A stretch of 6,600 bases of DNA from Methylobacter sp. Lineage in GTDB: Bacteria; Pseudomonadota; Gammaproteobacteria; Methylococcales; Methylomonadaceae. This document shows positions 1 to 6,046 of the stretch, piece by piece (within the stretch, counting starts at the first letter, position 1; each line of letters starts with the position of its first letter). Below the pieces are notes generated by a model, which ran no database searches, was not told where the DNA came from, and saw only the letters and a list, made by a program, of their open reading frames with translations. The position numbers and the translations under genes are program-made. The stretch is taken from contig JALNYY010000192.1 of the NCBI GenBank assembly GCA_023229605.1, positions 1 through 6,600 on the forward strand. Reading direction: 5' to 3'.

Positions 1-32
1 CCCCGGATCGATTGGTTCGGGGCTTTTTTTTT
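1..32 (+). terminator. Rho-independent terminator of an upstream unit, cut by the window edge
   Basis: Bases 1-5 (CCCCG) pair with 18-22 (CGGGG). The stem can extend inward through 6-9 with 14-17, including two G-T wobbles, leaving the loop GATT. Nine T residues follow at 24-32. This is the classic intrinsic terminator shape for transcription running left to right. The gene it ends is outside the window; in many gammaproteobacteria hupB or tRNA genes precede ppiD, but nothing here identifies it. The stem may be longer, because its base lies on the window boundary. Confidence 0.8.
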
Positions 33-67
33 GATTAAAATTAAGTTGTTTCTTTAGGACAGAGCAT

Positions 68-1930
68 ATGCTGACAAAAATTAGAGAAAAAGCACAAGGT
101 GCTTTTGCATGGGGTATTTTGATAGTGATTTGTGTGCCCTTTGCTTTGTGGGGCATTCAGAATTATCTGAATACTGGAGAAGAAGCGCCTGTCGCCTCTG
201 TAGGCGGTAAGGATTTTTTTCAGCGCGATGTTAACAAGGCTTATGAGCAATATAGCCAGAATCTTCAAGGGATGACGATTGATGAACAAAGCTTGAAGGC
301 GCAAGCGTTACAGAAACTGATAAAGGATGAAGTTTTATTGCAATATGTGCATACCAAAGGCTTGGTTACAACGGATGATACAGCGCGTGAATTTATACAA
401 TCGCTGCCCTATTTTCAGGTAGACGGTAAGTTCGATGACAAGCGGTATAAAACAATGCTCAATTTACAAAAAATGTCCTCAGGGGAATTTGTAAACAGAA
501 TCAAGGATGCGCTGATCATGGAGCAATTTCAGCGCAGTATTATAGATAGCAGTTTTGCTACTAAATACGACGTAGAAAATTTTTTCAAAATCCAGAATCA
601 GCAGCGCGATGTAGATTATGTGACTGTTGCCGTGCAAAAATCGGCAGAACAGCCCCCAGAGGAGGAAATAGCAGCCTATTACCAGCAGCATCAGGATTCA
701 TATCAAACCCCAGAGCAGGTTTCTGTCGAGTACATAGAATTGTCTCTTGAAGATATAGCCAAGACTATAGCGGTAACTGACGATAAGTTGAAAGCCTTCT
801 ATGAAGAGCAGAAAGATCAATACACCACCGCAGAGCGAAGAAAAATCAGTCATATCCTGTTTGCAATTAATGACAAGACTGACGAAAAAACCGCTTTGGA
901 AAAAGCCTTAAAAGCACAAAAAGAACTGGCAAATAAAGATTTTGCAGCTTTGGCTGCGGAAGTTTCCGATGATAAATTAACCGCTAAAACAGGCGGAGAT
1001 TTAGGTTTGTTTAATGTCGGGGTTATGGAAAAACCGTTTGAAGATGCGGCCGGCGCTTTAAAATTGGGCGAAGTATCGAAACCCGTTAAATCTGCATTCG
1101 GCTATCATTTGATTAAAGTGACCGAGCTAATACCCGGAGAGGTCAAGCCGTTCGAGTCAGTTAAAAATGAAGTAACCAAGGCTTATCAGAAAGCCCAGGC
1201 AGAAAGCGCTTTTTATGAATCGGGTGAAACGCTAACCGAAATGAGTTACGAAAACCCCGACAACCTGAAAACGGTTGCAGATGCTTTGGGCGCCACCATT
1301 AAGAAATCAACTCTATTCACCAAAGATAAAGGCGAGGGCATTGCGGCTGACGATAAAATTCGTAGTGCCGCTTTCACTGAAGAAGTTTTACAAGGCAACA
1401 ATAGTACGCCGATAGAATTGGGAACGGATCGTCTGGTTGTGCTGCGGTTATTGGAACATAAGGCAGCTGCGGCGAGAGAGCTGAAAGATGTTAAGCAGGA
1501 CATAGTCGCCGTATTATTGGCAGATAAGGCTAAGCAGCAGGCTGTTGAAACGGCTCAAAAGATCAAGGCCCGATTACAGTCAGGCGAGTCTATTCAAACT
1601 GTTGCAGATGAAAATAAGCTGCAAGTAAAGACAGTTACGGGATTAACACGCAGCAAGGATGATGTGCCGTTGCCGCTGAGTCAGGCTATTTTTAAGGCGG
1701 CTAAACCTGTAGCCGGGAAACCGACCGTCTTTATTGCCGAATTACCTGCCGGCGAGCAAGTGGTTGTGAGTTTGTCGAAAGTAAAAGAAGGCGTGATGAG
1801 CGAGGCTGATAAGAAGCAGATGGAACTGGCGACCAAGAATATTGCCAAAGCTTTTGGTCAGACTGAATTCAATGCGTTGATAAACAGCTTGCTGGCGGAT
1901 GCCGACGTATCGGTGAAAGCGCCTAAGTAA
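68..1930 (+). CDS. ppiD: Periplasmic folding chaperone PpiD (parvulin-type peptidyl-prolyl isomerase family)
   Basis: PpiD is an inner-membrane-anchored chaperone that faces the periplasm and helps newly translocated envelope proteins fold near the Sec translocon. This product has 620 residues, close to the 623 of E. coli PpiD. A short basic N terminus (MLTKIREK) precedes one membrane segment at about residues 12-33. A SurA-N-like helical chaperone region follows, to about 180. Two related stretches then occur, AAYYQQHQDSYQTPEQ near 202 and KAFYEEQKDQYTTAER near 242, a duplication also typical of E. coli PpiD. The parvulin domain spans about 257-355, with SHILF (His262), GGDLG (309-313) and FGYHLIKV (His347). 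The remainder to 620 is a helical C-terminal region. E. coli PpiD's parvulin domain is reported to lack isomerase activity, so catalysis is not assured here. The ATG at 68 has AGGA at 56-59, 8 bases upstream. The gene ends in TAA before a strong terminator and is probably monocistronic. Confidence 0.95.
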   Translation: MLTKIREKAQGAFAWGILIVICVPFALWGIQNYLNTGEEAPVASVGGKDFFQRDVNKAYEQYSQNLQGMTIDEQSLKAQALQKLIKDEVLLQYVHTKGLVTTDDTAREFIQSLPYFQVDGKFDDKRYKTMLNLQKMSSGEFVNRIKDALIMEQFQRSIIDSSFATKYDVENFFKIQNQQRDVDYVTVAVQKSAEQPPEEEIAAYYQQHQDSYQTPEQVSVEYIELSLEDIAKTIAVTDDKLKAFYEEQKDQYTTAERRKISHILFAINDKTDEKTALEKALKAQKELANKDFAALAAEVSDDKLTAKTGGDLGLFNVGVMEKPFEDAAGALKLGEVSKPVKSAFGYHLIKVTELIPGEVKPFESVKNEVTKAYQKAQAESAFYESGETLTEMSYENPDNLKTVADALGATIKKSTLFTKDKGEGIAADDKIRSAAFTEEVLQGNNSTPIELGTDRLVVLRLLEHKAAAARELKDVKQDIVAVLLADKAKQQAVETAQKIKARLQSGESIQTVADENKLQVKTVTGLTRSKDDVPLPLSQAIFKAAKPVAGKPTVFIAELPAGEQVVVSLSKVKEGVMSEADKKQMELATKNIAKAFGQTEFNALINSLLADADVSVKAPK

Positions 1931-1949
1931 AACTGCTCTAGCCGGAAAT

Positions 1950-1979
1950 AAAAAAGGGAGCTTAAAGCTCCCTTTTTTT
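1950..1979. terminator. Bidirectional intrinsic terminator between convergent ppiD and fabI
   Basis: GGGAGC at 1956-1961 pairs perfectly with GCTCCC at 1967-1972 around the loop TTAAA. An A-tract at 1950-1955 and a T-tract at 1973-1979 flank the stem, so the hairpin is followed by a U-run on both strands. It sits 19 bases after the ppiD stop and 16 bases beyond the fabI stop, and can serve both convergent genes. Confidence 0.92.
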
Positions 1980-1995
1980 GTGTCAAACAATTGCG

Positions 1996-2778
1996 TTAAG
2001 ACGCCGCTAAACCGGCAATGTTATAGCCGCAATCCACAAAAGTGACTTCGCCGGTAATGCCCGAAGCCAGATCGGAGCACATAAAAGCGGCCGCATTGCC
2101 GACTTCCTCAATGGTTACGTTTTTCTTTAGCGGAGCGGTGTCTGCCGCTTTGCCAAGCATGGATTTAAAATCATTAATACCCGATGCGGCAAGCGTCCTG
2201 ATAGGGCCGGCTGAAATCGCATTAACGCGCGTGCCTTCCGCACCTAATGCTACTGCCATGTAACGGACATTCGCTTCCAGGCTGGCTTTGGCTACCCCCA
2301 TGACATTGTAGTTAGGAATCGCCCTATCGGCGCCTAAATAAGTCAGGGTTAACAAAGAGCCGTTGCGGCCCGCCATCATCGCGCGTCCGGCCTTCGCTAA
2401 CGCAGTAAAACTGTAAGAACTTACATCATGAGCAATTCTAAAGTTTTCGCGGGTGGTGACATCAACATAATCGCCGTTCAGTGCGTCGCGGGGGGCGTAA
2501 GCGACCGAATGCACGATACAATCCAAGCCGTCCCAGTGTTCGCCCAGCTTGTTAAATACGGTGTCGATATGCTCATCAATGCTGACATCGCATTCAATGG
2601 TGATGTTGGAATTGCAAAGCCCCGCCATTTCTTCGACGCGGCTTTGCAGTTTGTCATTTTGAAAGGTAAAGGCTAATTCAGCGCCTTCGCGATGCATGGC
2701 TTGAGCAATGCCCCATGCGATAGAACGATTACTGGCTAAACCCACAATCAAGACCCGTTTGCCCTGCATAAAACCCAT
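1996..2778 (-). CDS. fabI: Enoyl-[acyl-carrier-protein] reductase FabI
   Basis: FabI performs the last step of each elongation cycle in type II fatty acid synthesis, reducing trans-2-enoyl-ACP to acyl-ACP in the cytoplasm, typically with NADH. The 260-residue product aligns by eye with E. coli FabI along its whole length. The N-terminal nucleotide site is visible as VGLASNRSIAWGIA (12-25), with the CDV motif at 63-65. The catalytic pair is Tyr147 and Tyr157 with Lys164 (LTYLGA; NYNVMGVAK), followed by SAGPIRTLAASGI, which includes the substrate-binding-loop region. One residue is inserted near 137 relative to E. coli, hence the +1 offset to Tyr146, Tyr156 and Lys163. Ala93 replaces the Gly93 of E. 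coli, and Cys250 replaces a Gly in the usual VDGG motif. I chose the ATG at 2778 because the protein then begins MGF like its homologues and a GGGAG ribosome site lies 6 bases upstream. The ATG at 2784 directly abuts that site. Confidence 0.96.
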   Translation of the reverse strand: MGFMQGKRVLIVGLASNRSIAWGIAQAMHREGAELAFTFQNDKLQSRVEEMAGLCNSNITIECDVSIDEHIDTVFNKLGEHWDGLDCIVHSVAYAPRDALNGDYVDVTTRENFRIAHDVSSYSFTALAKAGRAMMAGRNGSLLTLTYLGADRAIPNYNVMGVAKASLEANVRYMAVALGAEGTRVNAISAGPIRTLAASGINDFKSMLGKAADTAPLKKNVTIEEVGNAAAFMCSDLASGITGEVTFVDCGYNIAGLAAS

Positions 2779-2784
2779 TATCAT

Positions 2785-2789
2785 CTCCC
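2785..2789 (-). promoter_or_regulatory. Ribosome binding site that decides the fabI start
   Basis: On the minus strand this reads GGGAG. It lies 6 bases before the ATG at 2778 but 0 bases before the ATG at 2784, so only the former has workable spacing. This supports a protein starting MGFMQGKR rather than MIMGFMQG. Confidence 0.75.
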
Positions 2790-2800
2790 GATGTTTTTGT

Positions 2801-2809
2801 TGTTACAAT
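2801..2809 (+). promoter_or_regulatory. Candidate extended -10 promoter of the ABC importer operon
   Basis: TGTTACAAT contains TACAAT, a five-of-six match to the sigma-70 -10 box, preceded by TG in the extended -10 position. No good -35 box is seen 16-18 bases upstream, which is tolerable for an extended -10 promoter. Transcription would begin near 2816 and give a leader of about 90 bases before the ATG at 2907. It is identified by pattern only. Confidence 0.4.
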
Positions 2810-2818
2810 AGAGTTTCA

Positions 2819-2847
2819 AGTATCTATGAGCCTTTTATTGATGTCCA
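2819..2847 (-). promoter_or_regulatory. Candidate sigma-70 promoter for fabI
   Basis: On the minus strand, TGGACA (2847-2842, five of six to the -35 consensus) is followed after 17 bases by GATACT (2824-2819, four of six to the -10 consensus). Transcription would begin near 2812, leaving a leader of about 34 bases before the fabI ATG. Position and spacing are right, but the -10 match is weak. Confidence 0.3.
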
Positions 2848-2891
2848 GTCTTTTGTCTCGGCAATTGCTCCATGCATTGCTCTACCTCCTG

Positions 2892-2930
2892 CATCCGTGC
2901 AGACGGATGAAGATGCAAACCTGCAAGGTT
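2892..2930 (+). promoter_or_regulatory. Two small hairpins over the binding-protein start region
   Basis: CATCCGT at 2892-2898 pairs perfectly with ACGGATG at 2903-2909 around a GCAG loop, placing the ATG at 2907 inside a 7-bp stem. AACCT at 2918-2922 pairs with AGGTT at 2926-2930 around GCA, covering the AAGG ribosome-site-like sequence that precedes the alternative ATG at 2934. The base pairing is seen directly; any effect on translation is inference. Confidence 0.4.
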
Positions 2931-5072
2931 CGCATGGTAATCCTGATGTTGTCGACCGTATTTCTGGCCGCCCCGTTGTCGTGCGCGGCTTGGGAATCAG
3001 GGCAACTTAATAACCCTTATCCTGAAGACGAAGACAAACAGGCGATTTTGTATGAATCGTTTTCAGAGCGACCCAAGCATTTGGACCCGGCTGTAGCCTA
3101 CAATGCAGGCGAATATGGCTTTATCGCACAGATTTACGAACCGCCGTTCCAATATCATTATCTGAAGAGACCTTATCAATTGGCTCCGCTGACAGCCGCA
3201 CGCATGCCTGAAATTATTTTTCTGGACCAAAAAGGCGGAAAGCTCGGACAAGGAGCAAATGACCGCGACATTGCGTTTACCGATTATATTATTGAAATAC
3301 AGCCCGGTATCCGCTACCAGCCGCACCCGGCGTTGGCTAAAAATACACAGGGCGATTATGAGTACCACCAGTTAAACAAAGCGCAAATCGAGTCTGTGGC
3401 ATCGTTGAATGATTTTAAAGCCACCGGCTCGCGTGAGCTCATTGCCGAAGATTATGTTTACCAGATAAAACGTCTTGCGCATCCTAAAGTGCAGTCCCCG
3501 ATAGCTGAAATCATGAAAAATTATATCGTCGGCTTTGATGATTTTTCCAAACAGGTTGTAGATAAGCCCAAAACAGCGATTAGAGACCTGCCTATAGCCG
3601 GCGCAACAGCGATCAGCCGCTATCAATACCGCATTCGCATTAAAGGCAAATATCCGCAATTTATCTATTGGTTGGCCATGCCTTTTTTCTCGCCGATGCC
3701 GTGGGAAGCGGATATGTTTTATGACCAAACAGGATTAATCGACAAAAACATTACCCTGGATTGGTTTCCGATAGGCACGGGGCCGTATTTGATGGCGGAA
3801 AATAACCCGAACCGGCGCATGACCCTGCTTAAGAATCCCTTGTTTCATCCTGAAATCTATCCGACTGAAGGCGAGCCTGGAGACAAGCAAAAAGGTTTGC
3901 TGGTTGATGCCGGAAAACAGCTGCCGTTTATCGATAAAGTGGTTTTTATGCTGGAAAAAGAAACCATTCCGTACTGGACCAAGTTTTTGCAAGGCTATTA
4001 CGACGCATCAGGGATAGCCTCGGACAGTTTCGACCAGGCCATACAGTTTACCGGCAGCGGCGGTGTGGCGCTAACGCCGACCATGCTGGAAAAAGGCATC
4101 CAGTTGCAGACTTCAGTGGCGATCTCCAGTTTTTACATGGGTTTTAACATGCTTGATGCGACCGTGGGCGGCGCGACCGAGCAGGCCAGAAAGTTGCGGC
4201 GGGCTATCGCCATCGCGGTCGATTATGAAGAATATATCTCCATTTTCATGAACGGGCGCGGTGTAGCTGCGCAGGGCGTTTTACCTCCCGGCATCTACGG
4301 TTTTGACGAGGCCGAATCGGGCATCAACCCGTATGTTTACGATAGACTGGACGGCAAGGCGCAACGCAAAAAAATCGATGCCGCGCGGCAATTGATGATT
4401 GAGGCAGGCTATGCAAACGGCATAGATCCCAAAACCAAGGAAGCCTTGATTTTGTATTTCGATACCACGGCCGGCAGCATTGACGACCGTCCCAGAATGA
4501 ACTGGTATCGCAAGCAATTTGAAAAGCTGGGTATCAAGTTGGTGATACGCTCCACTGACTACAACCGTTTCCAGGAAAAAATGCGCACCGGTAACGCCCA
4601 GATATTTGTCTGGGGCTGGAATGCCGATTATCCAGATCCGGAGAATTTCTTTTTTTTGCTGTACGGCGCAAATTCCAAAGTGCAGCACGGCGGCGAAAAT
4701 GCCGCAAATTACCACAACCCCGAATTCGACCGTTTATTCGAGCAAATGCGCAACATGGATAACAGCGAGCAGCGCTACCGGATTATTCAGCAAATGCAGG
4801 AAATCGTGCGCCATGATGCACCGTGGCTTTTCGGTTATCATCCGAAGAATTTTTCGCTGTATCACGGCTGGTACAAAAACCTCAAACCTAACCTGATGGC
4901 GAATAACCAGCTTAAATATACCCGCATTGATCCTGCCGCCAGGGCCGAAAAAAGGCAGCAATGGAATAAACCGGTGTTTTGGCCTTTAGTGCTGGGCGGT
5001 GCAGTGTTTGTGCTGATGCTGATCCCGGCGATTAACGCCTATCGCCGCCGTGACAGGGAAACCATGCTATGA
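2907..5072 (+). CDS. Peptide-type ABC transporter substrate-binding protein with C-terminal membrane anchor
   Basis: This is a family-5 extracellular solute-binding protein (the DppA/OppA superfamily), which captures a peptide or similar solute in the periplasm and passes it to the permeases. From the ATG at 2907 it has 721 residues, well above the roughly 500-550 usual for DppA/OppA. The N terminus MKMQTCKVR followed by VILMLSTVFLAAPL is a good Sec signal peptide, with probable cleavage after Ala28. Family marks include TGPY (291-294), LRRAIAIAVDYEEYI (about 431-445), and WGWNADYPDPENF (569-581), followed by ANYHNPEFDRLF in the C-terminal lobe. Residues about 690-712 form a hydrophobic helix followed by AYRRRDRETML, so the mature protein appears anchored in the inner membrane by its C terminus. 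The start is uncertain: 2934 has a better ribosome site (AAGG, 5-base spacing) but loses the basic signal-peptide region; 2826 adds an unlikely 27 residues. The stop overlaps the next start in ATGA. The substrate cannot be read from the sequence. Confidence 0.85.
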   Translation: MKMQTCKVRMVILMLSTVFLAAPLSCAAWESGQLNNPYPEDEDKQAILYESFSERPKHLDPAVAYNAGEYGFIAQIYEPPFQYHYLKRPYQLAPLTAARMPEIIFLDQKGGKLGQGANDRDIAFTDYIIEIQPGIRYQPHPALAKNTQGDYEYHQLNKAQIESVASLNDFKATGSRELIAEDYVYQIKRLAHPKVQSPIAEIMKNYIVGFDDFSKQVVDKPKTAIRDLPIAGATAISRYQYRIRIKGKYPQFIYWLAMPFFSPMPWEADMFYDQTGLIDKNITLDWFPIGTGPYLMAENNPNRRMTLLKNPLFHPEIYPTEGEPGDKQKGLLVDAGKQLPFIDKVVFMLEKETIPYWTKFLQGYYDASGIASDSFDQAIQFTGSGGVALTPTMLEKGIQLQTSVAISSFYMGFNMLDATVGGATEQARKLRRAIAIAVDYEEYISIFMNGRGVAAQGVLPPGIYGFDEAESGINPYVYDRLDGKAQRKKIDAARQLMIEAGYANGIDPKTKEALILYFDTTAGSIDDRPRMNWYRKQFEKLGIKLVIRSTDYNRFQEKMRTGNAQIFVWGWNADYPDPENFFFLLYGANSKVQHGGENAANYHNPEFDRLFEQMRNMDNSEQRYRIIQQMQEIVRHDAPWLFGYHPKNFSLYHGWYKNLKPNLMANNQLKYTRIDPAARAEKRQQWNKPVFWPLVLGGAVFVLMLIPAINAYRRRDRETML

Positions 5073-6046
5073 CCCAATATATTATCCGACGGCTTTTATA
5101 CAGCTTGCCCTTGCTGATGGGCGTGAATATTTTAACCTTCGTCCTGTTTTTCGTGGTCAACAGTCCGGACGACATGGCGCGCATGCAGCTGGGGCAAAAA
5201 CACGTTACCGAGCAATCCATAGCCAATTGGAAACAACAGCACGGCTACGATGCGCCGCTGCTCTGGAATTCTGATGCGCAAGGCGGGAAAAAAATAACGG
5301 ACACCATTTTTTATCAAAAATCGGTCGGCCTGTTTTTGTTTCGTTTCGGCGTGTCCGACAGCGGCAGGAATATCGGCGCGGACATTAAAGAGCGCGCCTG
5401 GCCCAGTCTTGCCGTGGCATTGCCGACGTTGATCATCGGCTTAATGGTGAATATTTGTTTTGCTTTAATGATGGTGCTGTTCCGCAACACTTACCTGGAA
5501 CATGGAGGGATTGTGTTGTGCGTGATTTTGATGTCTGTTTCATCGCTGTTTTATATTATCGGCGGGCAGTTTTTGATCGGTAAATTATTAAAGCTGGTGC
5601 CTATTTCCGGTTATGACGACGGTATGGCGGCGATTAAATTCCTGATATTGCCGGTGTTGATCGGCGTGTTTTCAGGCATAGGCTCAGGCGTTCGCTGGTA
5701 TCGCACCCTGTTTTTGGAAGAAGTCGAAAAAGACTATGTCCGCACCGCAAGGGCAAAGGGTTTAAGCCAAATCCAAACCCTGTTCCTGCATGTGCTGCCC
5801 AATGCGATGATTCCTATCTTGACCGGCGTGGTGGTGGTATTGCCGCTGTTATTCATGGGCAGCCTGATCATGGAATCGTTTTTCAGCATTCCCGGTTTAG
5901 GCAGTTACACCATAGACGCGATCAACATGCAGGATTTCGCCATCGTTCGCGCGATGGTTTTCCTAGGCTCGGTGTTATATGTGATCGGCTTGTTGTTGAC
6001 CGATATTTCCTACACCCTGGTTGATCCGCGCGTGAGGTTGTCGTAA
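5069..6046 (+). CDS. ABC transporter permease, DppB/OppB type
   Basis: This is one of the two inner-membrane permease subunits of the peptide-type importer. It has 325 residues, close to the family length. The N terminus MTQYIIRRLLYSLPLLMGVN is the usual start of this family, with the first membrane helix at about 10-30. A periplasmic stretch of about 80 residues follows, then helices near 113-138, 147-172, 188-208, 247-270 and 296-315. The cytoplasmic coupling (EAA) loop, which contacts the ATPase, is clear at about 224-245: VRTARAKGLSQ, then HVLPNA. The family motif ESFFSIPGLG lies at 269-278, and the C terminus YTLVDPRVRLS is also characteristic. The start overlaps the preceding stop (ATGA), with AGGGA 9 bases upstream, suggesting translational coupling to the binding protein. 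It could also be named for a neighbouring substrate class (nickel, oligopeptide), since the family cannot be split by eye. Confidence 0.92.
   Translation: MTQYIIRRLLYSLPLLMGVNILTFVLFFVVNSPDDMARMQLGQKHVTEQSIANWKQQHGYDAPLLWNSDAQGGKKITDTIFYQKSVGLFLFRFGVSDSGRNIGADIKERAWPSLAVALPTLIIGLMVNICFALMMVLFRNTYLEHGGIVLCVILMSVSSLFYIIGGQFLIGKLLKLVPISGYDDGMAAIKFLILPVLIGVFSGIGSGVRWYRTLFLEEVEKDYVRTARAKGLSQIQTLFLHVLPNAMIPILTGVVVVLPLLFMGSLIMESFFSIPGLGSYTIDAINMQDFAIVRAMVFLGSVLYVIGLLLTDISYTLVDPRVRLS

Noticed and set aside
1..23. A tRNA 3' end at the left edge
   Set aside because: The paired bases are better explained as a terminator stem followed by a T-run. No T-arm sequence or CCA end can be recognised.
2042..2676. 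Plus-strand open frames opposite fabI
   Set aside because: They are antisense shadows of a full-length, well-conserved fabI, without ribosome sites or recognisable protein features.
2779..2784. ATG at 2784 as the fabI start, giving MIMGFMQG
   Set aside because: The GGGAG ribosome site would touch this ATG with no spacer, and FabI homologues begin MGF.
2826..2906. ATG at 2826 as the binding-protein start, adding 27 residues
   Set aside because: It would place a second Leu-rich stretch before an already complete signal peptide, and there is only a poor ribosome site at that position.
2973..2984. Lipoprotein signal at Cys26 of the binding protein
   Set aside because: The residues before the Cys read P-L-S; a lipobox normally needs Leu, Val or Ile at -3. 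Cleavage by signal peptidase I after Ala28 fits better, though it is not proven.
4281..4715. 144-codon open frame on the minus strand within the binding-protein gene
   Set aside because: It lies wholly opposite a conserved coding sequence and its translation shows no recognisable domain; it is a shadow frame.
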